From Streptomyces syringium (lineage in GTDB: Bacteria; Actinomycetota; Actinomycetes; Streptomycetales; Streptomycetaceae), in contig NZ_JAGIOH010000001.1 in the NCBI RefSeq assembly GCF_017876625.1, positions 4,795,501 to 4,859,500 on the forward strand: a DNA stretch of 64,000 nucleotides, read 5' to 3'. The notes under the pieces are model-generated. The model had not been told where the DNA came from, searched no databases, and saw only the letters and a list, made by a program, of their open reading frames with translations. A program made the position numbers and the translations under genes. Shown piece by piece: positions 39,618 to 47,712 of this stretch (positions are counted from its first letter, which is position 1; each line of letters begins with the position of its first letter).

Positions 39618-40676
39618 ATGCCAGGCGCCATTTACGCCGAAGGCCTGGTCAAGACCTTCGGCGACGTCAGGGCTCTGGACGGCGTCGATCTCGACGTTCC
39701 GGAAGGAACCGTTCTAGGACTGCTGGGCCCCAACGGCGCCGGCAAGACCACCGCAGTACGCGTACTCACCACCTTGATCAAACCCAATAGCGGCCGGGCC
39801 GTCGTCGCGGGCATCGACGTCCTGAAGAACCCCACCGAGGTCCGCCGTCAGATCGGTCTGTCCGGCCAATTCGCCGCCGTCGACGAGTATTTGACGGGCC
39901 GCGAGAACCTCCGGATGGTCGGTCAGCTCTACCAGATGAGCGCCCGCGACGCGAAGGTGCGGGCCGGACAGCTGCTGGAGCGCTTCAACCTCGGCGAGGC
40001 CGCCGACCGCACCGCCAAGACCTACTCCGGCGGCATGCGCCGCCGCCTCGACCTCGCGGCCGCCCTGGTCGTCAGCCCGCCCGTGATGTTCATGGACGAG
40101 CCGACCACCGGGCTCGACCCGCGCAACCGGCAGCAGTTGTGGGAGGTCATCCAGGAACTGGTCGCCGGCGGCACGACCCTGCTGCTGACCACGCAGTATC
40201 TGGAGGAAGCCGATCACCTCGCGCACGACATCGCGGTCGTCGACCACGGCCGCGTCATCGCGCGCGGCACCTCCGACCAGCTCAAGGCCCGTACGGGAGG
40301 GGAGCGCGTCGAAGTCGTCGTGCACGAGCCCGGCGACATATCCGTGGCCGACGAGATCCTGCGGTCCTTCGGCAAGGGCGGCTCCAAGATCGAGGAGCAC
40401 ACCCGCAAGGTCACCGTCCCGGTCTCCGGCGGCGCGAAGCTGCTCGCCGAGGTCATCCGCGAGCTGGACGGGCGGGGCATCGAGATCGACGACATCGGGC
40501 TTCGCCGCCCGACGCTGGACGACGTCTTCATCTCGCTCACCGGCCACGCCGCCGAGACGGAGGAGGAGCGGGGGAACGGCGGCGGGAGTGGCGGCGGGAA
40601 ACCGGACGGAACCCGGAAGCCGGACGGGACGCGGAAGCTGGACGGGACGCGTGTGGACGAGGAGGCCGCCACGTGA
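39618..40676 (+). CDS. DrrA-type ABC transporter ATP-binding protein
   Basis: 352 residues, GGGGAG before ATG 39618. Walker A GPNGAGKTT with Lys43, Q-loop IGLSGQFAAVDEYLTG, signature YSGGMRRRLDLA, Walker B FMDEPTTGLDP (Asp160). A C-terminal domain matching the daunorubicin-resistance family ends at about 315. It powers export of a drug or lipid with the permease encoded next. The final ~35 residues are a Gly-rich linker and three copies of a KPDGTR-like hexapeptide, not part of the family. Stop overlaps the permease start (GTGA). Confidence 0.92.
   Translation: MPGAIYAEGLVKTFGDVRALDGVDLDVPEGTVLGLLGPNGAGKTTAVRVLTTLIKPNSGRAVVAGIDVLKNPTEVRRQIGLSGQFAAVDEYLTGRENLRMVGQLYQMSARDAKVRAGQLLERFNLGEAADRTAKTYSGGMRRRLDLAAALVVSPPVMFMDEPTTGLDPRNRQQLWEVIQELVAGGTTLLLTTQYLEEADHLAHDIAVVDHGRVIARGTSDQLKARTGGERVEVVVHEPGDISVADEILRSFGKGGSKIEEHTRKVTVPVSGGAKLLAEVIRELDGRGIEIDDIGLRRPTLDDVFISLTGHAAETEEERGNGGGSGGGKPDGTRKPDGTRKLDGTRVDEEAAT
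40599..40652. repeat. Three 18-base tandem repeats at the end of the ABC ATPase gene
   Basis: Three in-frame 18-base units encode KPDGTR, KPDGTR and KLDGTR. They are near-identical in DNA, indicating recent slippage expansion in the disordered tail. Confidence 0.88.
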
Positions 40677-41533
40677 GCACCATCGGCAACACCGCCCTCG
40701 GTACGGCGGCCCCCAGAGCGCGCGGTGGGGTCGTCCAGTCCGGGCGGGACTCCCTGGTCGTCGCCAAGCGCAATCTCATCCGCATGGCGCGCATACCCGA
40801 AGTGGTCATCTTCGGGCTCATTCAGCCGATCATGTTCGTGGTGCTGTTCAGCTATGTGTTCGGCGGCTCGATCGCCGTGGGCGGCAGCACCGACCCCTCC
40901 ACGTACCGGCAATTCCTCATGGCGGGCATCTTCGCCCAGACCGTCACCTTCGCCACGGCGGGGGCGGGCGCCGGTATCGCCGACGACATGCACAAGGGGC
41001 TCATCGACCGCTTCCGGTCGCTGCCCATGGCGCGCGGTGCCGTGCTCACGGGCCGTACGCTCGCCGACCTCGTCCAGACGGCGCTGACGCTGGTGGTGCT
41101 GGCGATCGTCGCGGTGATCGTGGGGTGGCGCATTCACGAGGGCATCCTCAAGGCGCTGGCGGGCTTCGCGCTGCTTCTGCTGCTCGGCTACGCCTTCTCC
41201 TGGATCGGCGCGCTGATCGGGCTGACGGTACGGACCCCGGAGGCGGCCACCTCGGGCGGGCTGATCTGGCTCTTCCCGCTGACCTTCATCTCGAACGCCT
41301 TCGTGCCCTCCGACAACATGCCGACGGCGCTGCGCTACATCGCCGAGTGGAACCCCTTCAGCGCGACCGTGCAGGCGGCCCGGCAGCTCTTCGGCAATCT
41401 GCCGGACGGCTATCCGGTGCCGGCGGCGTGGCCGATGCAGCACCCGGTGTGGGCGTCGCTGATCTGGTCAGTGGTGATCATCGTCGTCTTCCGCACCCTG
41501 TCGGTCCGCAAATACCGCTCGGCGACGGCTTGA
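40673..41533 (+). CDS. DrrB-type ABC-2 permease
   Basis: 286 residues from GTG 40673, which overlaps the ATPase stop by four bases. Six membrane helices, with family features PEVVIFGLIQPIMFVVLFSYVFGG, FLMAGIFAQTVTFA, DRFRSLPMARGAVLTGR and the AEWNPFSATVQAARQLFGN end. It forms the membrane channel of the DrrAB-like exporter. A 17-base hairpin terminator lies after the stop. The substrate is unknown; no biosynthetic cluster is near. Confidence 0.93.
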   Translation: MSTIGNTALGTAAPRARGGVVQSGRDSLVVAKRNLIRMARIPEVVIFGLIQPIMFVVLFSYVFGGSIAVGGSTDPSTYRQFLMAGIFAQTVTFATAGAGAGIADDMHKGLIDRFRSLPMARGAVLTGRTLADLVQTALTLVVLAIVAVIVGWRIHEGILKALAGFALLLLLGYAFSWIGALIGLTVRTPEAATSGGLIWLFPLTFISNAFVPSDNMPTALRYIAEWNPFSATVQAARQLFGNLPDGYPVPAAWPMQHPVWASLIWSVVIIVVFRTLSVRKYRSATA

Positions 41534-41591
41534 GCACGGGATGCACCCGTACGGGTGGACGGTGAAGAGCGGACGGCGAAGCGTGGACGGC

Positions 41592-41630
41592 GAAGAGCCC
41601 CGGACCTCGACAGGAGGTCCGGGGCTCTTC
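41592..41630. terminator. Strong bidirectional terminator between exporter and greA
   Basis: A perfect 17-base stem (41592-41608 with 41614-41630) and a 5-base loop GACAG, between convergent genes. Confidence 0.9.
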
Positions 41631-41660
41631 GGTCACGCCCGGGAGCCGGGCGCGCTGGGA

Positions 41661-42158
41661 TCAGGCCTGGTAGGGCTTGGCCTCCAGGATGCGGACCTTG
41701 GCCTTCTTGCCGTTCGGCAGCTCGTACTCGGCGTCCTCGCCGATCTTCTTGCCGTTCACGCCGGTGCCCAGCGGGGACTGGGGGGAGTACGTCTCGATGT
41801 CCGAGCTGGCGTACTCGCGGGAGGCGAGCAGGAAGTCGAGCGTGTCGTCCGGGTCGCCGTCGAAGGCGATGGTCACGACCATGCCGGGGGCGACCACACC
41901 GGTCGCGGCAGGAGCCTCGCCGACCTTCGCGGCCTCCAGCAGCTGCGTGAGCTGACGCACACGGAGCTCCTGCTTGCCCTGCTCCTCCTTGGCCGCGTGG
42001 TACCCGCCGTTCTCTCGCAGGTCACCCTCCTCGCGGGCCGCCGCGATCTTCATCGCGATCTCGGTGCGAGCGGGACCAGACAGGTACTCCAGCTCGGCCT
42101 TGAGCTGGTCGTACGCCTCCTGAGTCAGCCAGGTGACGTTGTCGCTGGTCTGGGTCAC
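41661..42158 (-). CDS. greA: Transcription elongation factor GreA
   Basis: 165 residues from GTG 42158 with GAGGAG upstream. The N-terminal coiled coil has the acidic tip EEGDLRENGGYHAAKEEQG, whose Asp and Glu help RNA polymerase cleave backtracked RNA. The C-terminal FKBP-like domain includes SPQSPLGTGVNGKKIGE. The actinobacterial form is slightly longer than the E. coli one. The gene is monocistronic, next to DUF4307 and mca as in other Streptomyces. Confidence 0.95.
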   Translation of the reverse strand: MTQTSDNVTWLTQEAYDQLKAELEYLSGPARTEIAMKIAAAREEGDLRENGGYHAAKEEQGKQELRVRQLTQLLEAAKVGEAPAATGVVAPGMVVTIAFDGDPDDTLDFLLASREYASSDIETYSPQSPLGTGVNGKKIGEDAEYELPNGKKAKVRILEAKPYQA

Positions 42159-42345
42159 AGGTGCTCCTCGTCGGTACTGGGAATGCTTGGGGATACATCG
42201 CGATACAAATGAACGCCCTACTCAGAAGGGTGCGCCTTCAGAGGTGGGCGAAACCACGAGCCTAACAATTCCGCCCGGGAAGGGGGAAGGAGCAAGCGGG
42301 CGATACTGCGCAAGAATCGCGTCAGGGCAGGTCAGCGCGGTGCGA

Positions 42346-42756
42346 TCAGCCGTTTGAAACGACCGTGCAGCCCTCGAGTTTCGTAGCGGCGGCCCACTGT
42401 GTCGTACGGAGCGTGACCAGCTCGGTGAAATGGGTCTCCCGGCGGTCGAACCTGACGTCCTTGCGCCCGGTCTCGGAGCCGTCCGCGGCCAGCGAACGCA
42501 GGGTGCAGACCGCGGCGGCGTCCTTCTCCTTGCGGACCTCCAGCACCGCCTGAACGGTGGTGTCCGACATCGACTTCGACCGTACGAGCTCACCGCTGAC
42601 GTCCGTCTTGGTGACGTAGTGCACGCCGAACCAGCCGACCATGCCGAGCAGCGCCGCGCCCAGCACCGCACCGACGATCTTCAGCTTGCGGTCCGCGCGC
42701 TCGTCCGCCGTACGGCCGTAGCGACCCTCGGGCAGTCCGTCGCGCACCGCAGCCAT
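42346..42756 (-). CDS. DUF4307 membrane protein
   Basis: 136 residues, AGGAGG before ATG 42756. N-terminal cytoplasmic arm (PEGRYGRTADERADRKLK), one membrane helix (IVGAVLGAALLGMVGWFGVHYV), and an extracytoplasmic beta-rich domain with two cysteines that could form a disulfide. DUF4307 is actinobacterial and usually beside mca, as here (divergent). Function unknown. Confidence 0.88.
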   Translation of the reverse strand: MAAVRDGLPEGRYGRTADERADRKLKIVGAVLGAALLGMVGWFGVHYVTKTDVSGELVRSKSMSDTTVQAVLEVRKEKDAAAVCTLRSLAADGSETGRKDVRFDRRETHFTELVTLRTTQWAAATKLEGCTVVSNG

Positions 42757-42874
42757 GATCTTTCCTCCTGGTCGGGGGCCGGTGGAAGGCCGGTAGTGGA
42801 AGCCGGAATGAATCGACCCCTGCTTCGGTCACTATAGGAGGCGTCTCCCGTGACCAGTGACTGAGGATCGAGCC

Positions 42875-43744
42875 TTGACTGAGCAGCTCCGACTGATGGC
42901 CGTTCACGCCCACCCCGACGACGAGTCGAGCAAGGGCGCGGCCACGATGGCCAAGTACGTGTCCGAGGGGGTGGACGTGCTGGTCGCCACCTGCACGGGT
43001 GGTGAGCGTGGCTCCATCCTGAACCCCAAGCTCCAAGGCGATGCCTACATCGAGGAGCACATCCACGAGGTCCGCGCCAAGGAGATGGCGGAGGCGCGCG
43101 ACATCCTCGGCGTCAAGCAGGAGTGGCTGGGCTTCGTCGACTCCGGGCTGCCCGAGGGCGACCCGCTGCCGCCGCTGCCCGAGGGCTGCTTCGCGCTCCA
43201 GGACGTCGAGGAGGCGACCGGGGCACTGGTGAAGCTGATCCGCGAGTTCAAGCCGCACGTGATCACCACGTACGACGAGAACGGCGGCTACCCGCACCCC
43301 GACCACATCATGACCCACAAGATCTCGATGCTGGCCTTCGAGACGGCCGGTGACCCGGCCCGCTACCCCGAGGCCGGCGAGCCGTGGCAGCCGCTGAAGC
43401 TCTACTACAACCAGGGCTTCAACCGGCAGCGCACCCTGGCGCTCCACGAGGCGCTGCTGGCGCGCGGCATGGAGTCCCCGTACGGGGAGTGGCTGGAGCG
43501 GTGGCTCACGGCCGGCCGCGAGCGGACCCTGACCACCTTTGTCCCGTGCGGTGACTTCTTCGAGATCCGTGACAAGGCGCTGATCGCGCACGCCACGCAG
43601 ATCGACCCGGACGGCGGCTGGTTCCGCGTGCCGCTGGACCTCCAGCGGGAGGTCTGGCCGACCGAGGAGTACGAGCTGGCGAAGTCCCGCGTCGGCACTT
43701 CCCTCCCCGAGGACGACCTCTTCGCGGGCATCCGCAACAATTGA
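42875..43744 (+). CDS. mca: Mycothiol S-conjugate amidase
   Basis: 289 residues from TTG 42875 (MTEQLRLMAVHAHPDDES), with GAGGA seven bases upstream. The GTG at 42857 lacks an SD and would add six residues not usual in the family. LmbE/PIG-L fold with zinc ligands His13 and Asp16 in HAHPDDE and a third histidine in PHPDHIMTH (about residue 143). It cleaves mycothiol adducts of toxins and antibiotics to mercapturic acids that are exported. It supports an actinobacterial host that uses mycothiol. Confidence 0.94.
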   Translation: MTEQLRLMAVHAHPDDESSKGAATMAKYVSEGVDVLVATCTGGERGSILNPKLQGDAYIEEHIHEVRAKEMAEARDILGVKQEWLGFVDSGLPEGDPLPPLPEGCFALQDVEEATGALVKLIREFKPHVITTYDENGGYPHPDHIMTHKISMLAFETAGDPARYPEAGEPWQPLKLYYNQGFNRQRTLALHEALLARGMESPYGEWLERWLTAGRERTLTTFVPCGDFFEIRDKALIAHATQIDPDGGWFRVPLDLQREVWPTEEYELAKSRVGTSLPEDDLFAGIRNN

Positions 43745-43748
43745 CCCC

Positions 43749-44042
43749 ATGATGAGCGCGACCGCTTCCCTCGCCGCCACCCACCTGGTGCCGTTCGCCG
43801 CCGACGAGCTGGACAAGAACAAGGTCACTCCCGGTGTGCTCGGTTTCATCGTCTTCGCCCTCATCGGCGGTGCCGTATGGCTGCTGATGAAGAGCATGAA
43901 CAAGCACATGAAGAAGGTGGACTTCGAGGAGACCCCGGCGAGCCCGGACCAGGGTGGCACCGGCTCGGGCGGCAAGACCGCCCGGACCACCGCCACCACC
44001 ATGACCAAGGGCGCCGCGCCCAAGGGCGAGCCCGCCACCTGA
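43749..44042 (+). CDS. Small membrane protein downstream of mca
   Basis: 97 residues starting 4 bases after the mca stop. One membrane helix (VTPGVLGFIVFALIGGAVWLLM) is followed by a basic segment (KSMNKHMKKVDF) and a disordered Thr/Gly/Lys-rich tail. Conserved after mca in Streptomyces; function unknown. Probably cotranscribed with mca. A second in-frame ATG follows the first. Confidence 0.85.
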   Translation: MMSATASLAATHLVPFAADELDKNKVTPGVLGFIVFALIGGAVWLLMKSMNKHMKKVDFEETPASPDQGGTGSGGKTARTTATTMTKGAAPKGEPAT

Positions 44043-44071
44043 CCGGCGGGCCCGGCCACCCCGATCGGTGA

Positions 44072-44098
44072 GGCCGGTCGCCCGACGGGCGACCGGCC
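44072..44098. terminator. Hairpin terminator between convergent genes
   Basis: GGCCGGTCGCCC (44072-44083) pairs exactly with GGGCGACCGGCC (44087-44098), 3-base loop, between the mca operon and the large STAND gene. Confidence 0.8.
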
Positions 44099-44168
44099 GG
44101 CCGGTGGGTGAGGTCGGCATGCCCGGACAGGGCTCCGGCCCCTGGTCGTACGACCTGTCGCGGGTGGC

Positions 44169-47100
44169 TCAGGCCTCCCGGGGCAGCACCGCCATGACCT
44201 CTCGGGCCCGGCGGTTCGGCACCATGCCGAGCCGCCATGCCTGCCACCCCGTCTCCGGCGGGGCACCTCTCTCCAGCATCACGGCGTACGCCTCCGCGTA
44301 GTCCTCCAGCGCCGGGTCGCCCGCCCAGTCGGCATCCCGCAGCTCGCGCAGGAGCGCGGTCAGCTCCTCCTCGGCCACCGCCGCCCCCACCACCGCGCCT
44401 CCCGGCGAGGCGTACGGCAGCAGCGTGCAGCGCAGGAAGCGGGCCCAGCTCCCCCCGCGCCGGTCGCCGTACTCCGCGAACAGCCGTGCCGCCTCCTCCA
44501 GCAGCGTCAGTGCCTGCACCGCGCGGCCGTTGCCCGCGTCGATCACCGCCAGCTCCACGCAGGACCACGCCTCGCCGTGCGGGACGGCCAGCCGCCGGAA
44601 GTCCGTCCGGGCGTCCTGCAGCAATTGCCGGGCGAATCCGCTGTTGCGCAGGCCACCCGTCTGCGCCGCACGCTGATCACGGGTGACCCGCCCCGAGTGG
44701 TGCCGGGCGCAGGCCAGGCCGTATCCGTCCCGCATGCGGTTGAACATCGTGCGCGCCCGCTCCAGGGCCCGCACCGCCGCCGCCTGGTCCCCGCACTCCT
44801 CCAGCGACTGACCCAGGTAGTACAGCGACCAGGCCTCGCCGCGCGCGTCCTCGTTCTCCCGGTGGCGGGCCGTCGCCCGCCGCAGCTGATCCGCTGCCCT
44901 GGCCGGATCCCCGGCCACCAGGCGGGCCCGCGCCAGCTGGGTCAGGGCCCAGGCCTCACCACGGCTGTCCCGCGTCCGTCCGTAGCTCTCCAGGGCCTCG
45001 CGGAGCTCGGCTTCCGCGCGCGTCACCTGGCCCATCCGCAGCCGCACCTGGCCGAGCTGGAAGTGCGCCCACGCCTGGCCGTGCACGCTCTCGCTCCGCC
45101 GGTGCAGTTCCAGCGCCTCGTTCAGCAGATCGAGCGCTTGCGCTATCCGTGCCCGGTCCCGCTCGACCGCCGCCAGTGCGTGCATGGTCCAGGCCCGGTC
45201 CCCGCTCAGCTCCGGCGCGGCCTGGAGCTCCAGCGCCTCCCGGAGCTTCACGGCCGCCTCCTGGAGATTGCCCTGATGCTGCAAGGTGACGCCCAAGTCG
45301 CGCAGCGCCCGGGCGGCCCCCGCCGGATGCTGGGCGTCGAAGTACAGATCGACGACGGAGGACAGGGTCGTACGGGACTTGTCCAGCTCGCCCAGCTGCC
45401 GGGCGGCGACACCCGTGCGCCACTGCACCGACCGCGACAGCAGCCCCCGGTCCGTGGCCTGGGTCAGCTCACTCAGCTCACCCAGCCGGTAGAGATCGCC
45501 GCGCAGCAGGCAGTAGTCGCACAGGGCACCCAGCAGATGCAGCACAGCCGCCTGGTCGACGCCCTCCGCGTGGCGCAGTGCCGCGGTGATGAAGCTCGAC
45601 TCGTCGTCCAGCCAGCGCAGCGCCGCGGCCAGAGAGGCGAAGCCGTGGCCCCCGGCGGCGCCCTGGGTGAACATGTCCGCCCGGGTGGAGGTCTTGCCGT
45701 CGACCATGCGGATCACCGTGTCGGCCAGCTCCGCGTAACTGCGGATCAGCCGCTCCTGTGCCGCCGCGCGCTCGCCCGGCTCCTCCTCGTCGAACAGCCG
45801 GGCGTGGGCGAAGTCCCGGACGAGATCGTGCATCCGGTAGCGGTTGGCGCGCACGTTCTCGATCAGCCCGGCCCGGGCGAGTGCCGTCAGCTGATGGGCT
45901 GCCTCCTGCTCGTCCGTCCCCAGCAGCGCCGCCGCCGCGGCCGCCCCGAGCGAGGCCCGCCCCGCCAGCGCCAGCCGCCGCAGCAGCCGACGGGCGCTGT
46001 CCTCCTGGTCGGCGTAGCGCAGTCGCAGGGCCCGCTCCACCGGGTCGGTGGTCCTGTGCGCCTCCAGATCCGCAGCCAGCGACTGTGGGCTGCGTGCGCC
46101 CAGCGAGGAGCCCGCCACGCGCAGGGCGAGCGGCAGCCCACCGCACAGCTCCCTCACCCGGGCCATGGCCTTCTCGTCCTCCGGGTCGGCGGCCTCCGGT
46201 CCGGCGCCGTTCGGCCCGGCGCCGTCCGGTGCCGTGGTGTCAGGACCGGAAGGCGCCCATGGCCCGCCGCCGGGGCCTCCCGGCGCGGCGACCGGGGGAG
46301 ATTCCTCGGCCGCCGAACGCAGCAGTTCCGCCGCGCCCGCCTCGTCCAGCGGCTCGACCGGCAGCTCGTGCACCCAGGCCACCAGGTCCGGGGGCAGGGC
46401 CAACGGGGCGCGGGCCGTGATCAGCACCAGGCTGTCGGAGCGCTCCGGGATCAGCGTGCGGATCTGCTCCGCGTCCGAGGCGTCCTCCAGGACCACCGTC
46501 ACCGGCAGCCCCGTGAGGTGCTGGTGGTAGAGCTCGGACAGCCGCCGCAGATGCCGCTCCTGAGGGGAGCGCTCCCGGAACAGCAGCTGATCACGCGGCG
46601 CCCCCAGTCTGTTGAGCAGATGGAGCAGCGCGTCCCGGGTCGGCAGGGGCGGTGCGCCCTGGGTCTCCCCGCGCAGGTCGACCACGCAGGCGCCCCGGAA
46701 CTGGTCGCGCAGATGGTGGGCGGCCCGCACCGCGAGCGTCGAACGGCCGGACCCGGGCGGCCCGTACAGCAGGACGACCGTCGGCCTGGTCTCCGTGCTC
46801 GCCCGTGCCTGATGGACCCATTGGGCGATCTGCGTGATCTGTGCCCTGCGCCCCGCGAACAGGCCGTCCGGGGTCGGCAGGTGATCGAAGGACTGCTCCA
46901 GCACGCTGCGCCGCAAGGCGGCGGCGCTGCGGTCCGTGCCCCGTCGCAGCGGGTCGTGGCCCACGGTGTCCGTGCTCGGCTGCCCACCCGTGCCGCCTGC
47001 GCGCGTCGCCGCCGACAGGATGCGCTGCTGGTCCAGGAACGGGCGGATCCCCCGCACCTCCACCGCCGTCAGCCACTGCAAACGCAACTGCTCGGCGCCG

Positions 47101-47552
47101 CCGGGCTGCCCCCGCAAGCCCGCCCGCCGGTGTGCGGCCGGCCAGTGCCCGGCCGTCAGCTTGAGGAGGGTGGCGGCCGAGCCCGCCAGGGCCACGACGG
47201 CCCCCGCGCCGAGCGCGGTTCCGGCCGGCGTCCCGTGCCCCAGGTCGACACCGAACGCTGTCGCCGCCGCCACGGCCGTGACCAGCAGCGGAGTGCTGAG
47301 CGAGGCGCGTGACAGACGGGCCGTCAGCGGCCGCGCCGACACCGCCTCCTCATCGAGGGCGCGCACATACGCGCTGTACTCCTCGGCCGCCGTGGCCGCT
47401 ATGGCATCGAGCTCCTCACGCGCCCGGCGCAGCAGCGCCGCACCGTCGGCCCGGCCACCCGAACGGCGCACCTCCTCCTCGACGGCGCGCCCCAACAGGC
47501 CTTCGACATCCGTGCGGTGGACCTCTCGCAACACGGCCAGCGAACCCGGCAT
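44169..47552 (-). CDS. Large STAND-type NTPase-like protein with TPR repeats and altered P-loop
   Basis: 1127 residues from ATG 47552 (GGGGGAAG upstream). An N-terminal helical region and two hydrophobic stretches (LLVTAVAAATAFGVDLG, ALGAGAVVALAGSAATLL) suggest membrane attachment. An NB-ARC-like domain follows: Walker A reads GPPGSGRST near residue 267, with Arg in place of the catalytic Lys, and the Walker B region is VTVVLEDASD. A Pro/Gly/Ala linker (about 430-460) interrupts the domain. The C-terminal half has about ten TPRs (for example AWAHFQLGQVRLRMGQ). It may bind but not hydrolyse nucleotide. Regulator of SARP/AfsR style; lacks the SARP DNA-binding domain. Confidence 0.88.
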   Translation of the reverse strand: MPGSLAVLREVHRTDVEGLLGRAVEEEVRRSGGRADGAALLRRAREELDAIAATAAEEYSAYVRALDEEAVSARPLTARLSRASLSTPLLVTAVAAATAFGVDLGHGTPAGTALGAGAVVALAGSAATLLKLTAGHWPAAHRRAGLRGQPGGAEQLRLQWLTAVEVRGIRPFLDQQRILSAATRAGGTGGQPSTDTVGHDPLRRGTDRSAAALRRSVLEQSFDHLPTPDGLFAGRRAQITQIAQWVHQARASTETRPTVVLLYGPPGSGRSTLAVRAAHHLRDQFRGACVVDLRGETQGAPPLPTRDALLHLLNRLGAPRDQLLFRERSPQERHLRRLSELYHQHLTGLPVTVVLEDASDAEQIRTLIPERSDSLVLITARAPLALPPDLVAWVHELPVEPLDEAGAAELLRSAAEESPPVAAPGGPGGGPWAPSGPDTTAPDGAGPNGAGPEAADPEDEKAMARVRELCGGLPLALRVAGSSLGARSPQSLAADLEAHRTTDPVERALRLRYADQEDSARRLLRRLALAGRASLGAAAAAALLGTDEQEAAHQLTALARAGLIENVRANRYRMHDLVRDFAHARLFDEEEPGERAAAQERLIRSYAELADTVIRMVDGKTSTRADMFTQGAAGGHGFASLAAALRWLDDESSFITAALRHAEGVDQAAVLHLLGALCDYCLLRGDLYRLGELSELTQATDRGLLSRSVQWRTGVAARQLGELDKSRTTLSSVVDLYFDAQHPAGAARALRDLGVTLQHQGNLQEAAVKLREALELQAAPELSGDRAWTMHALAAVERDRARIAQALDLLNEALELHRRSESVHGQAWAHFQLGQVRLRMGQVTRAEAELREALESYGRTRDSRGEAWALTQLARARLVAGDPARAADQLRRATARHRENEDARGEAWSLYYLGQSLEECGDQAAAVRALERARTMFNRMRDGYGLACARHHSGRVTRDQRAAQTGGLRNSGFARQLLQDARTDFRRLAVPHGEAWSCVELAVIDAGNGRAVQALTLLEEAARLFAEYGDRRGGSWARFLRCTLLPYASPGGAVVGAAVAEEELTALLRELRDADWAGDPALEDYAEAYAVMLERGAPPETGWQAWRLGMVPNRRAREVMAVLPREA

Positions 47553-47712
47553 GTGCTTCCCCCTCACCAGCGATTGCTCTGTGCCTCACGTGTGCAGCCC
47601 AAGTGTTCCGTCTGGGCAAGATTTCCGGCAGCCCTGTGGATAACCGGCCGACCGCGCCTGTCGAGCCTGTGGACAACTCACCATCGGGCTCGGTTCGGGT
47701 AAGGATGGGGTC

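Noticed and set aside
39618..41533. The DrrAB-like exporter as part of an antibiotic gene cluster
   Set aside because: No polyketide, peptide synthetase or terpene genes lie within the window; neighbours are housekeeping genes.
44577..47312. A 911-codon plus-strand frame
   Set aside because: Antisense shadow of the STAND/TPR gene, with Gln/Arg/Pro-rich composition and no motif.
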